A DNA stretch of 64,000 bases from Rufibacter immobilis. Its GTDB lineage: Bacteria; Bacteroidota; Bacteroidia; Cytophagales; Hymenobacteraceae. Location: positions 1,414,636 to 1,478,635 of the forward strand of contig NZ_RJJE01000017.1 in assembly GCF_003721565.1 (NCBI RefSeq), given 5' to 3'. Below are positions 43,826 through 51,907 of the stretch, in pieces; position 1 is the stretch's first letter; the number at the start of each line of letters is the position of its first letter. The translations under genes and the position numbers were made by a program. Below the pieces are notes generated by a model, which saw only the letters and a list, made by a program, of their open reading frames with translations, was not told where the DNA came from and did no database searches.

Positions 43826-44719
43826 ATGACAAAAGAAAAAAGAGAAAGAATTCCCAACTCAGAGGCAACAAGGGTCATTCCAAAGGGAAGATTGTTGATT
43901 ATTGGGGGTAAGGAGGACAAAGGCGATAAGCCCTCGCGGCAACAGGAGCACAACATCAACTTCATCAGCGAGGAGATACTGAAACGTTTTGTAGATGAAC
44001 TGAAGGGAGAGAACCCCTTGGTTGTGGTCATCCCCACCGCCTCACGGCAGCCGGAGAAAACCGCCCGTGACTACGTGGAGATTTTCCACGGATTGGGTGC
44101 AAAGAATGTGCAGGTGGCAGATGTGCGCACCCGACCAGAAGCCAATAACCCGGAGTTGGTGGAATTGGTCAGAAATGCGGCAGGCATCATGTTCACAGGA
44201 GGGGACCAGCTGCGCCTGACCTCTATTTTCGGGGGCTCTGAAATGCTGGTAGCCATGAAGGAAACCTATGCCTTCAAAGATATCATCATTGCCGGTACTA
44301 GCGCCGGGGCTACCGCTATGTCAACCCCTATGATTTACGAAGGCAAGTCTGAGGGTGGCTATATCAAAGGCGACGTGCGCGTCACCACCGGTTTGGAGTT
44401 CCTGAAGAATGTGGCCGTTGACACCCATTTCCTGACCCGGGGGAGAATTGTACGTTTGACCCAGGCCATCTGTACCAACCCGGAGTGCATTGGCATTGGG
44501 CTGGAGGAGGACACTGCCATCCTGGTGACCCAGGGAGGGAATGTAGAGGTAGTAGGCAGCGGCTTGGTAACGGTGGTAGATGGGATGGGTATCACAGAGA
44601 CCAACATCTCCGAGATTGACAACGGGGAACCCTTCACCGCCAAAGGCCTACGCATGCACATGCTAGGAAGTGCCGAAAAATATGTAGTACCTTCCTACCT
44701 GAGATTTCAGTTGCAATAA
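43826..44719 (+). CDS. cphB: Cyanophycinase (peptidase S51 family)
   Basis: 297 residues, no signal peptide. The nucleophile Ser lies in 'IIAGTSAGATAMS' (about 152-164). The family strands 'GRLLIIGGKEDKGD', 'IMFTGGDQLRLTSIFGGS' and 'DTHFLTRGRIVRLTQAI' are all present. It cuts multi-L-arginyl-poly-aspartate (cyanophycin) to beta-Asp-Arg dipeptides; relatives in non-producers may process other beta-aspartyl peptides. No cyanophycin synthetase is visible in the window. Confidence 0.88.
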   Translation: MTKEKRERIPNSEATRVIPKGRLLIIGGKEDKGDKPSRQQEHNINFISEEILKRFVDELKGENPLVVVIPTASRQPEKTARDYVEIFHGLGAKNVQVADVRTRPEANNPELVELVRNAAGIMFTGGDQLRLTSIFGGSEMLVAMKETYAFKDIIIAGTSAGATAMSTPMIYEGKSEGGYIKGDVRVTTGLEFLKNVAVDTHFLTRGRIVRLTQAICTNPECIGIGLEEDTAILVTQGGNVEVVGSGLVTVVDGMGITETNISEIDNGEPFTAKGLRMHMLGSAEKYVVPSYLRFQLQ

Positions 44720-44723
44720 GCCA

Positions 44724-44769
44724 TTTCTGTTTTCGGTCTCATTTCTAAAAATGAGGCCGAAAACAGAAA
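44724..44769. repeat. Interspersed palindrome copy
   Basis: TTTCTGTTTTCGGTCTCATTT pairs with AAATGAGGCCGAAAACAGAAA with one mismatch, directly after the cyanophycinase stop and between convergent genes. The middle bases differ from other copies. Confidence 0.75.
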
Positions 44770-44818
44770 CCAACAAGACAGTAAATAATTCTCTCTTTTA
44801 CAGAAGGAGGAAATTACA

Positions 44819-45826
44819 TCAAGGATTTCCGCTTCCGCCAGATGCGCCGTAAATCTGACCAGTTGCGTAGCTGGCATCACTGGCGGCGAGCTGCACATAA
44901 ATGGAAGCCAGCTCAACTGGCTGACCCGGCCTACCTAAAGGCGTATCACCACCGAACTGCTTCAGCTTCTCCTGGGTCGCGCCTCCGCTCACCTGAAGCG
45001 GTGTCCAGATGGGGCCTGGTGCCACCCCGTTTACCCTGATGCCTTTCGGCCCGAGCTGCTTGGCCAGGGATTTCACATAGCTCATGTTGGCCGCTTTGGT
45101 CTGCGCGTAATCATGCAGCTCCGCAGAGGGGTCATAGGCCTGTTCTGAGGTGGTACAAATAATAGTGGAGCCTGCCTTCATATGCGGCAAGGCGGCCTTG
45201 GTTATCCAGAAAGGCGCGTACACATTGGTCTTCATAGTGCGGTCAAAATCCTCGGAGGAAATCTCCAGAATTGTAGGCCTTGTTTGCTGCCGGGCCGCGT
45301 TGTTGACCAGGATATCCAAGCCGCCCAGTCCTTTCACTGCCTCTTCTACCAGTCGTTTGCAAAAAGCTTCGGTCTGGATGTCACCGGGAATAGCGATGGC
45401 TTTTCTACCCTCGGCTTTGATGAGTGCAATAACTTCCTTGGCGTCCTCCTCCTCAGCGGGCAGGTAGTTGATGGCCACGTCTGCGCCTTCCCTGGCGTAG
45501 GCGATGGCGGCGGCCCGTCCCATTCCCGAGTCACCTCCGGTTATTAATGCTTTTCTGCCTCTCAGACGACCTGAACCTTTGTAGCTCTTCTCCCCGTGGT
45601 CCGGCCTCGGGTCCATTTTGCTGGCCAAGCCGGGCCATGGCTGCGATTGCCCTTTGAAGGGCGGCTTGGGGTATTTGCCCGTGGGGTCCTGCAATTCTAG
45701 TGGAGCGGAATTGGTTGGTTCTGCGGCTGCCTGTCCTGAGAAAATAGGACCAACGGCTGCCACCGCTAAGCCTGCGCCAATGCCGCCTAAGACTTTGCGC
45801 CTGTTCAATAGGTTTTTATCTTCCAT
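44819..45826 (-). CDS. SDR-family oxidoreductase with twin-arginine-like signal
   Basis: 335 residues. The N-terminus 'LLNRRKVLGGIGAGLAVAAV' is a Tat-like signal. The Pro-rich linker ('PTGKYPKPPFKGQSQPWPG', 'MDPRPDHGEKSYKG') is typical of the YdaD/YhxC stress-SDR group. The fold has 'ALITGGDSGMGRAAAIAYA', 'ILVNNAA', Tyr-x3-Lys in 'DYAQTKAANMSYV' and 'YATGQIYGASGG' near the end. Relatives are general-stress proteins in Bacillus. A Tat signal on an NAD(P)-dependent SDR suggests export after folding with cofactor; this is inferred. Confidence 0.87.
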   Translation of the reverse strand: MEDKNLLNRRKVLGGIGAGLAVAAVGPIFSGQAAAEPTNSAPLELQDPTGKYPKPPFKGQSQPWPGLASKMDPRPDHGEKSYKGSGRLRGRKALITGGDSGMGRAAAIAYAREGADVAINYLPAEEEDAKEVIALIKAEGRKAIAIPGDIQTEAFCKRLVEEAVKGLGGLDILVNNAARQQTRPTILEISSEDFDRTMKTNVYAPFWITKAALPHMKAGSTIICTTSEQAYDPSAELHDYAQTKAANMSYVKSLAKQLGPKGIRVNGVAPGPIWTPLQVSGGATQEKLKQFGGDTPLGRPGQPVELASIYVQLAASDASYATGQIYGASGGSGNP

Positions 45827-46000
45827 GCTATTCCAATCTTTTTACTTTATGGAACGAATGAAGAATGATTTGGTTAACAGGGCTAACTTTACTTATGGTA
45901 TTGCTACTGCTTAAGAGGTAGGGAGTAAATAAATATTCTTTGTAAAATCACCCATGCCTCTTTTCGACATAAGTTATCAGAATATTAATAATAAATCCTT

Positions 46001-46022
46001 GGTGGCAGATTAGGTGGCAAAA
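46001..46022 (+). repeat. Island-end direct repeat, right copy
   Basis: Same 22-bp GGTGGCAG...GGTGGCAAAA unit as at 21238-21259, two mismatches, about 110 bp inside the right boundary. Confidence 0.65.
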
Positions 46023-46130
46023 TAAAGGCTAAAAAATGTTTACATTTATTAATTTAAATAAACATAGCTCCTTGTGATCAGCCAACAATAAATAAATTTT
46101 GATTATATCCATCAAAAAGCCTCAGAAGAA

Positions 46131-46144
46131 CGGCCCTGGGTACT
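46131..46144 (+). repeat. attR-like core of the island
   Basis: CGGCCCTGGGTACT, identical to the 3' end of tRNA-Leu at 21177-21190, and immediately followed by a terminator. Confidence 0.7.
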
Positions 46145-46147
46145 CAG

Positions 46148-46182
46148 AAGCCTTGTAAACGAAAGTTTGCAAGGCTTTTTTG
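46148..46182 (+). terminator. Strong terminator, probably the original tRNA-Leu terminator
   Basis: GCCTTGTAAAC-GAAA-GTTTGCAAGGC, an 11-bp stem with GNRA loop and T run, 4 bp after the tRNA-end duplicate. No gene ends just before it, which makes sense if it once followed the tRNA. Confidence 0.85.
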
Positions 46183-46199
46183 TTTTCAGATGATTTGAT

Positions 46200-46356
46200 T
46201 GTAGCGTCGTTACCCTGTAACGACGTGGTTCTGGCAGCAGTAACCGGATCTGCCTCCTTAAACCGTGCCATACATTTTGCGCCTTTTTTGCTTTGGATTC
46301 CTGGATAACCGTTTTTGTTTCATGGAGACACGTCGTTACAGGGTAACGACGCTACA
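46200..46356. repeat. REP doublet 1 (REPIN-like)
   Basis: Two 28-bp copies, 46200-46227 and 46329-46356, in inverted orientation. Each contains the hairpin CGTCGTTAC-CCT-GTAACGACG. They abut the 3' end of the RAYT gene. Confidence 0.9.
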
Positions 46357-46364
46357 TTTCAGTT

Positions 46365-46937
46365 CTATTCAATTTTAGTTTTATAGAACTGGTCTTCCTG
46401 CCATTTAGCAGGGTTATTCAAAATATAATTTTCAATGAGAAGTAGCTCTCGTTGATTTCTAATGATGCGGTCATGAAAACGAGGCTGCCACCCGAACGGC
46501 TCGGTACTCACACTCCTGATCATTTTAGTGCAGGTGGATTTGTAAAAGCCTATAACATGGGATATAGAACCTGCTTTAGGTGCTAAGTTGGCCATAAACT
46601 CGTTTTTACCGGTAATACCATTATAAGGCAAGGCCTTGTTGTCCTCTAAGGTGGAACCATCACATAGAATTCCCTCTAGTCCCACTATTCCATGCACATG
46701 GTTTGGCATCACTACAAAATCGCCCAGAAATAGATGAGGCATATGCTTTTGCAGATCAAGCCAATAATCATGGGCAATCTGTCCCTCATCAGACAAAACC
46801 ATTTCCCCGTTTACTACTTCACCAAAATATGGATAACGGTCTTGCGTGCAAATCGTGATGAAATATAGTCCTTCCAACCGATAGTCATAGCCCTTTAAAC
46901 GGCGGGCGCTTTTGCTGAACATATCATATTTGGCCAT
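46365..46937 (-). CDS. tnpA_REP: REP-associated tyrosine transposase (RAYT, Y1/HUH)
   Basis: 190 residues. The N-terminal 'YFITICTQDRYPYFG' and the HUH metal site 'VVMPNHVHGIV' (about residues 76-86) are visible. The catalytic Tyr is likely in 'SHVIGFYKSTCTKMI'. The C-terminal 'WQPRFHDRIIRNQREL...IENYILNNPAKW' is diagnostic of the family. RAYTs are single-copy enzymes thought to spread REP sequences by single-strand nicking. Here REP doublets lie on both sides, 8 bp from the stop and about 70 bp from the start. Confidence 0.92.
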   Translation of the reverse strand: MAKYDMFSKSARRLKGYDYRLEGLYFITICTQDRYPYFGEVVNGEMVLSDEGQIAHDYWLDLQKHMPHLFLGDFVVMPNHVHGIVGLEGILCDGSTLEDNKALPYNGITGKNEFMANLAPKAGSISHVIGFYKSTCTKMIRSVSTEPFGWQPRFHDRIIRNQRELLLIENYILNNPAKWQEDQFYKTKIE

Positions 46938-46966
46938 AAATGCATAAACGAAAAGACTAAATAACC

Positions 46967-47002
46967 GTTTTCAGGCTCTTTTTCTAAAAGGAGCTCAAAA
47001 AC
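46967..47002. repeat. Interspersed palindrome copy (degenerate)
   Basis: GTTTTCAGGCTCTTTT / AAAAGGAGCTCAAAAAC between the RAYT start and REP doublet 2. Confidence 0.55.
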
Positions 47003-47008
47003 AAAAAT

Positions 47009-47175
47009 GTAGCGTCGTTACCCTGTAACGACGTGGTTCTACGCAGCGCTGACTGTTCTATCCTTCATTAACCATTCCATGCAAATGAATCCGCATTTTT
47101 GCCATAAAAAGCAATAGTCAAAGAGAGATGAGGTTGTTGTATGGAACCACGTCGTTACAGGGTAACGACGCTACA
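47009..47175. repeat. REP doublet 2 (REPIN-like)
   Basis: The same 28-bp unit as in doublet 1, at 47009-47036 and inverted at 47148-47175. The spacer sequence differs from doublet 1. Confidence 0.9.
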
Positions 47176-47260
47176 TTTCTGGGAAGGGTACTTGTAGTAT
47201 TATCATCCACATAGAATTTTGCCGTATATAGTTGAAAACATCAAAAGTATCCCACTTCCC

Positions 47261-47689
47261 ATGAAAGAGAACGGCTTGCAAAGATTCCTGAGCGCGCAGG
47301 ACAGAGACTATGAGGTGGCGCTTTCTGAGATAAGGAAAGGAAGAAAACAAAGCCACTGGATGTGGTATATCTTTCCGCAGATACAGGGGCTGGGCTTTAG
47401 CGAGACGTCCAGGTTCTACGCCATCAAAGACCTACCCGAAGCCGATGCATTTTTGCAGCACCCGGTTTTAGGCCGTCGGCTGGTGGAGATCTGCGAGGCC
47501 CTTCTAAAACTGGAAAGCAAAGACGCCCACCGCATCTTCGGGAGCCCAGATGACCTGAAACTCAAATCTTCCATGACCTTGTTCGCCTCTTTGCCTGCGA
47601 CTCCTCCTGTCTTTCAAGAAGTGTTGGAGAAGTTCTTCCACGGGACAAAAGACGAGAAAACGGTACAGATCCTTCGCTTGCAAGCGTAA
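47261..47689 (+). CDS. DUF1810 family protein
   Basis: 142 residues from the ATG at 47261; a TTG at 47219 would add 14 residues. The family signature is clear: 'LQRFLSAQDRDYEVALSEIRKGRKQSHWMWYIFPQIQGLG' region, 'FYAIKDLPEADAFLQHPVLG' and 'DDLKLKSSMTLFASL'. The biochemical role of DUF1810 is not established. It lies between the REP doublet and the Kdp-linked kinase, with no obvious partner. 47690-47868 has nothing recognisable. Confidence 0.85.
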   Translation: MKENGLQRFLSAQDRDYEVALSEIRKGRKQSHWMWYIFPQIQGLGFSETSRFYAIKDLPEADAFLQHPVLGRRLVEICEALLKLESKDAHRIFGSPDDLKLKSSMTLFASLPATPPVFQEVLEKFFHGTKDEKTVQILRLQA

Positions 47690-47868
47690 CCCATTACAAG
47701 AAATCCGCGACCACTACTTCTTAGCACAAGCCATTTCAGTGAAGCCGACAGTTACTACTATCGGGCTGACTGCGTATTTCACTAGCAAACAGTAAGGCCC
47801 ATCTTTCTAGAGAATTAGTGAGAACACCAGCAAAAGCGGCGGGCTTTATTCTTTCTGGTTGCAGCAGG

Positions 47869-49689
47869 TTACACCAGCACCGTGAACCCAAACGTACTCC
47901 CCTGCCCCACGGCACTCTCCACCCAAATGCGGCCGCCCTGCGTCTGGATGAACTCCCGTGAAATGGAGAGTCCCAAACCAGAACCACCTTTATAAGCCTC
48001 TTTTCCCGGAACCTGCACGAAGCGCTGGAAGATGCGCTCATGGTTCTGCGGCTCAATGCCGGGACCGTGATCTTTCACCCGCACCACCACCTCTCCTTTG
48101 CCTTCTCTGGCCGATAAAACAATGGTCTCATTCTGGGCCGAGTAGCGGATGGCGTTGCTCAGGAGGTTCAGTAGCACCCAGGAGGTTTTCTCCACATCGG
48201 CTTTCACCGGCGGTAACTGCGGCGGCAAGGAGATATCCAGGCGGATGTTCTTTTCGCGGAGCTGGAGCTGGATGGTGTTGGCCGCGAACTGCACAATATC
48301 GGCTACGTTGGCGGTGGCGATGTTGAGTTGGATGTTGCCGTTCTCCAGACGGGCTACGTCCAGCAGCTCGGTGACCATTTTCTGGAGGCGCTGGTTTTCG
48401 GTTTTGATGGTGGAGACCAAGTGCTGCTGCTCGTCATTCATTTCGCCAATGCGCTGGTTCTGCAACAGTTTGAGGGAATAGTTAATGGAGGCCAGCGGGG
48501 TTTTGAGCTCATGCGAGACGGTAGCCAAGAAGTTAGATTTCACTTGGTCCAGCTTCTTGAAATCGCTCACGTTGCGAAGCGAGAGAATGTAGCCCGCAAA
48601 CTCCTGTTTGCCTACGACCTCATTGTAGGCCAGCACCTGAAATACCGATTTCCGGTAGTACGCCTCTTCGCCCAGGTCGGTGATGGACAGAACCGCCTCC
48701 GGCGAGGCACTGCTTCCGGCTTCCATTCCTTTCAGCAGTTCCTTAAATAAATCGTTCTGTGCGGCCACGTCTTGGTTTTTTGCGCCAATCAGTTTTTCGG
48801 GGGGCAGGCCCAGCAGACGGCAGGCGACGGGGTTGGCGAGAATGATTTTCCCTTCGGCATCTAGTAAAATGATGGCCTCGTCCAGGTTAGTGATGATGGA
48901 CTGGATGCGGTTCTTTTCGGTGATGAGCTCAGACAGGGTTGATTTTTCGTATTCGCGCAGGCGGACCAGCATCTGGTTAAAGACCTTAGACACCGCTCCG
49001 AACTCGTCATTGCCTTTGATGGGCAGAGTTTGGGAGAAGTTCCGCTGGGCCACATATTCCAGCGAGGTGATGAGTTGCTGAATGGGCTGGGTCAGGGCCT
49101 CGGGCACGCTGAAACAGAACACCAGCGCAAACAAAACGCTACAGGCCAACAGGGCCAGCGTGTACTGCCACACCCGTTGCGAGGTTTCCTGCGCCTGCTG
49201 GTTTTTGAGTTGGAGGGCATCGGTGTTCAGGCTCACCATCTGGTGGATTTTGTCCTGCAGCAACTGGTACTTGGGCATCACGGTCACAAAGTAGGCCTCA
49301 GATGGCACTCCGGCCGAGGTGTGCAGCAAGCGCTTCAGCTCGGTGAAGGTCTGGCGCATAGACTCCACGGTTTCCCGTTCGCCCAGCTCCGTGATGTTTT
49401 CGCTCTCTTTTTGTAAACTGGCCTCAAAACGCCGAAGGTCGGCGCGGGTGCTTTCGGCAATCTCTGCGGAGTCGGCTTTCAGGAAAACCAGTTGCTGCTG
49501 CGTGACCAGCAGATGGCTCAGGGCGTTGTTCATCTCCTGCCCCAGCTGCACCGAGTACAGGTTGTCCTTGAGGATGTTCTGCGCGGCGCGGTCCAGGCGG
49601 TTCAGGTTGTAGAGGTTGTAACTGCCCAGGCCCAGCAGCAGGGCCAGCACCACCAGATACCCCAGCAGGATTTTGGTTTTAAGTTTCAT
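47869..49689 (-). CDS. Membrane histidine kinase of the Kdp cluster (HAMP-PAS-HisKA-HATPase)
   Basis: 606 residues. TM1 is at about 7-27, followed by a helical periplasmic bundle (about 30-170), TM2 about 175-195 with 'LALLACSVLFALVFC', HAMP, then PAS ('LDEAIILLDAEGKIILANPVAC'). The H box is 'FLATVSHELKTPLASINYSL' and the HATPase has 'NLLSNAIRYSAQ', 'DHGPGIEPQNHERIF' and 'GSGLGLSISREFI'. It is the last gene of the Kdp locus and can supply the kinase activity missing from the short KdpD. The sigma-54 regulator at the other end is its likely target; both points are inferred from gene content. Confidence 0.88.
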   Translation of the reverse strand: MKLKTKILLGYLVVLALLLGLGSYNLYNLNRLDRAAQNILKDNLYSVQLGQEMNNALSHLLVTQQQLVFLKADSAEIAESTRADLRRFEASLQKESENITELGERETVESMRQTFTELKRLLHTSAGVPSEAYFVTVMPKYQLLQDKIHQMVSLNTDALQLKNQQAQETSQRVWQYTLALLACSVLFALVFCFSVPEALTQPIQQLITSLEYVAQRNFSQTLPIKGNDEFGAVSKVFNQMLVRLREYEKSTLSELITEKNRIQSIITNLDEAIILLDAEGKIILANPVACRLLGLPPEKLIGAKNQDVAAQNDLFKELLKGMEAGSSASPEAVLSITDLGEEAYYRKSVFQVLAYNEVVGKQEFAGYILSLRNVSDFKKLDQVKSNFLATVSHELKTPLASINYSLKLLQNQRIGEMNDEQQHLVSTIKTENQRLQKMVTELLDVARLENGNIQLNIATANVADIVQFAANTIQLQLREKNIRLDISLPPQLPPVKADVEKTSWVLLNLLSNAIRYSAQNETIVLSAREGKGEVVVRVKDHGPGIEPQNHERIFQRFVQVPGKEAYKGGSGLGLSISREFIQTQGGRIWVESAVGQGSTFGFTVLV

Positions 49690-49792
49690 GTAGATTGTAA
49701 GGGGGTAATGTTATGTACCATGGAAGCTGTTCGGCGTTTTCTTTTCCGTCTTTGACACAAGACTCCGCTTGTGCCTTAAGACTTTAACTTTT

Positions 49793-49828
49793 GTTTAGGG
49801 GCTATTTTTGAAAAAATAGCCCCTAAAC
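49793..49828. repeat. Interspersed palindrome copy (perfect 17-bp arms)
   Basis: GTTTAGGGGCTATTTTT / AAAAATAGCCCCTAAAC with a 2-nt loop. The only recognisable item in 49690-50007. Confidence 0.85.
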
Positions 49829-50007
49829 GCGAGCACGCAAGGCACGCATGCACCAGCCAGAATCTGCTAAATGCAATACCCAAAACTTCGTCTCAAAAAG
49901 ATATTAGGGCAAGCGAAGGAAGGGTTCATTAGCTGTCACTACGTTTGCCGGTCTCTTGTAAACATAATGCAAAGACGTCGGTCATGTCATGATGATTACA
50001 CGTTGTT

Positions 50008-50454
50008 CTATGTAGTCTTGATTTCTTTTACCAATCCAACTAACTCTTCTGCTTCTAATTTATTTGTTTGGGGCCAGTTATATGGGTTATGTGGTTGGGC
50101 GATAAATTTTACAATAGCACGATAAATAGGCAATATCACCGATTTAAAGTCTCCATCTAATTCAAAGAATTCTTTTCTTTGGGTATTGTCTGAATCCTCA
50201 AAACTAATTTTGAATCTATATTTGTCACTGATTCTTTCAAATTCAAAATAGTAGCCTTCAGGCTCTAGATGCCACCAAACTTCTGTATTTATTCCTTTAA
50301 TCACATTTCTTAAAGAAGTAATCAATTGGTCAATTGGATTTGCTGGAACATCCGAAGCCTTAAATTGTAAATCAAAGTCTCCAAAAGTCAACTTCACAGG
50401 AAGCCACCCATATTCAGGTGCTCCTAATTCCATTTTCAGCTTCTCTATTTTCAT
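50008..50454 (-). CDS. Unknown AT-rich gene inside the Kdp locus
   Basis: 148 residues, acidic, no signal peptide. Aromatic-rich middle ('EVWWHLEPEGYYFEFERISDKYRFKISFED') and 'FFELDGDFKSVILPIYRAIVKFIAQ' look like a small alpha+beta domain of the kind found among immunity-like or uncharacterised proteins. No family recognised. Its DNA is far more AT-rich than kdpD and the kinase on either side, so it was probably inserted later. Confidence 0.65.
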   Translation of the reverse strand: MKIEKLKMELGAPEYGWLPVKLTFGDFDLQFKASDVPANPIDQLITSLRNVIKGINTEVWWHLEPEGYYFEFERISDKYRFKISFEDSDNTQRKEFFELDGDFKSVILPIYRAIVKFIAQPHNPYNWPQTNKLEAEELVGLVKEIKTT

Positions 50455-50525
50455 AGTTTAAATTACAAAGAACTCCATGATAGCACACAAGCTGGCAGGC
50501 CATGTTCTACCAAAACCGAATTTCA

Positions 50526-50562
50526 TTTAGCGGCTCTTTTCCTGAAAACAGGCCAAAAACGG
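50526..50562. repeat. Interspersed palindrome copy (mixed arms)
   Basis: TTTAGCGGCTCTTTT on the left, AAAACAGGCCAAAAAC on the right, so the arms belong to two subtypes. Lies just after the kdpD stop. Confidence 0.65.
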
Positions 50563-50598
50563 AAAGGTAGCCTTTTTCCGCTTGCTGAAAGTTTCCTT

Positions 50599-51735
50599 CT
50601 AATAATTCACCAAGTAAATATCCGTCTCGGTATTGGCCGCAGTAATGCGGGAAATAATTTCGCCGGTGATGCTTTTGCGCCACCAGCGTTGCCAGAAAGA
50701 ACCAGTGGTGATGCCCAGCGTCACCAGCGTGATTTGCCGCTCGTTCACCTCGCGCAGCACCTCCTCGGCCACGTCTTCGGCTTTCACTTTAAGCACCTGC
50801 GCCCCCAGTTCGGTGGCCAGTTGCAGATTGTTGAGGAGGTGCCGCTGGGTGGCCAAGTTGATGTTGAGGCTCGTCTCGCGGGAGGTCTGCACGTAGAGCA
50901 GATACCACTCGGCGTGGTACCTATCGGCCAGACGGGCCGATTTACGGATGATTTCCCGCGCGCCCTTGGCGTTGGTGCCTATGCAGGTGAGCAGCTTCTC
51001 CGTATGCCGTCGGTCTGGGGTGATGTGGGCGGTGTCAATCTGGCGTTCCAGCTGGTTGGCTACCTCTCGCAGCGCCAGTTCCCTCAGTTGCAGCAGGTGG
51101 TCTTGCTGGAAGAAATTCCTGAGCGCCGCCTCCACCTTGGCGGGGTCGTAGATTTTGCCCGCCTGCAACCGCTCCAGCAGCTCGGGAATAGTCAGGTCGA
51201 TGTTCACCACTTCATCGGCGAGGCGCAGCACGCTGTCGGGCACGCGCTCGGTCACCTCCACGCCGGTGATTTTCTCCACCTGCTGGTTCAGGCTTTCCAG
51301 GTGCTGAATGTTCACGGCACTGATCACATGGATGCCCGCCTCCAGCAGCTGCACCACGTCTTGCCAGCGCTTCTCGTGCGCCGAGCCGGGCACGTTGGTG
51401 TGCGCCAGCTCATCTACCACCACCATCTCGGGGCGGCGTTGCAGAATGGCGGGCACGTCCATCTCCTCCAGCGAACGGCCTTTGTAGAAAACGGCCTTGC
51501 GCGGAATGACCGGCAGCCCTTCCAGCTGCTGCACCGTCTCCTTGCGGTTGTGTGTCTCCACGTAGCCCACCACCACATCCACGCCCTGCGCCAGCAGCGC
51601 GTGCGCCTCCTGCAACATGCGGTACGTCTTGCCCACGCCCGCCGCCAGCCCGATGTAGATTTTGAACTTCCCCCGCCGCGCGTGCCTGATTAACTCCAGA
51701 AACTTCCCGTCCGCCGATTTTCCCCCTGAAACCAT
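50599..51735 (-). CDS. kdpD: KdpD sensor half without kinase domain
   Basis: 378 residues, corresponding to the first ~370 residues of the 894-residue E. coli KdpD. The KdpD domain has Walker A 'IGLAAGVGKTYRML' (about 28-41) and 'DVVVGYVETHNRKE', 'VVDELAHTNVPGS' and 'ISAVNIQHLESLN'. A universal-stress-protein-like domain follows (about 245-378, ending 'ETDIYLVNY'). Membrane helices, HisKA and HATPase are all absent; the stop is clean and no remnant follows. The separate kinase downstream probably replaces them. Cytosolic sensing of K+ and c-di-AMP is known for this region in other bacteria. Confidence 0.9.
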   Translation of the reverse strand: MVSGGKSADGKFLELIRHARRGKFKIYIGLAAGVGKTYRMLQEAHALLAQGVDVVVGYVETHNRKETVQQLEGLPVIPRKAVFYKGRSLEEMDVPAILQRRPEMVVVDELAHTNVPGSAHEKRWQDVVQLLEAGIHVISAVNIQHLESLNQQVEKITGVEVTERVPDSVLRLADEVVNIDLTIPELLERLQAGKIYDPAKVEAALRNFFQQDHLLQLRELALREVANQLERQIDTAHITPDRRHTEKLLTCIGTNAKGAREIIRKSARLADRYHAEWYLLYVQTSRETSLNINLATQRHLLNNLQLATELGAQVLKVKAEDVAEEVLREVNERQITLVTLGITTGSFWQRWWRKSITGEIISRITAANTETDIYLVNY

Positions 51736-51766
51736 TGATTTGAAGCCTTACTTTTGATGAAGTAGA

Positions 51767-51878
51767 ACCCACCCCTGCCCCTCCGAGGAGGGAAATTTTC
51801 TCCTTGCGTTCTTTAGGAGGTATCGCTTTAGAAAATCTCTTTTCACAAACTCCCCTCCTGTGAGGGGCAGGGGTGGGT
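51767..51878. repeat. C/G-rich inverted-repeat element
   Basis: ACCCACCCCTGCCCCTCC near 51767 pairs with the mirror GAGGGGCAGGGGTGGGT ending at 51878, around a 60-bp AT-richer spacer. It fills the gap between kdpD and the porin gene. Confidence 0.75.
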
Positions 51879-51907
51879 AAACACGGTTGCAATTCCCCTC
51901 GCCCCAG

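Larger units (their letters stand above)
21177..46144. mobile_element. Putative 25-kb genomic island integrated at tRNA-Leu
   Basis: Bounded by a 14-bp direct repeat of the tRNA 3' end. Just inside each boundary lies a 22-bp direct repeat (21238-21259 and 46001-46022) that differs at only two positions, as expected for integrase arm sites. The element contains a tyrosine recombinase, an excisionase-like HTH protein, an SF3-type helicase and a restriction-modification enzyme, then about 14 kb of cargo. The integrase is about 8 kb from the left end rather than at it, so the island may be composite. Confidence 0.65.

Noticed and set aside
50689-51693. 334-codon plus-strand open frame
   Set aside because: Antisense shadow of kdpD, which has intact Walker and USP-like motifs on the minus strand.
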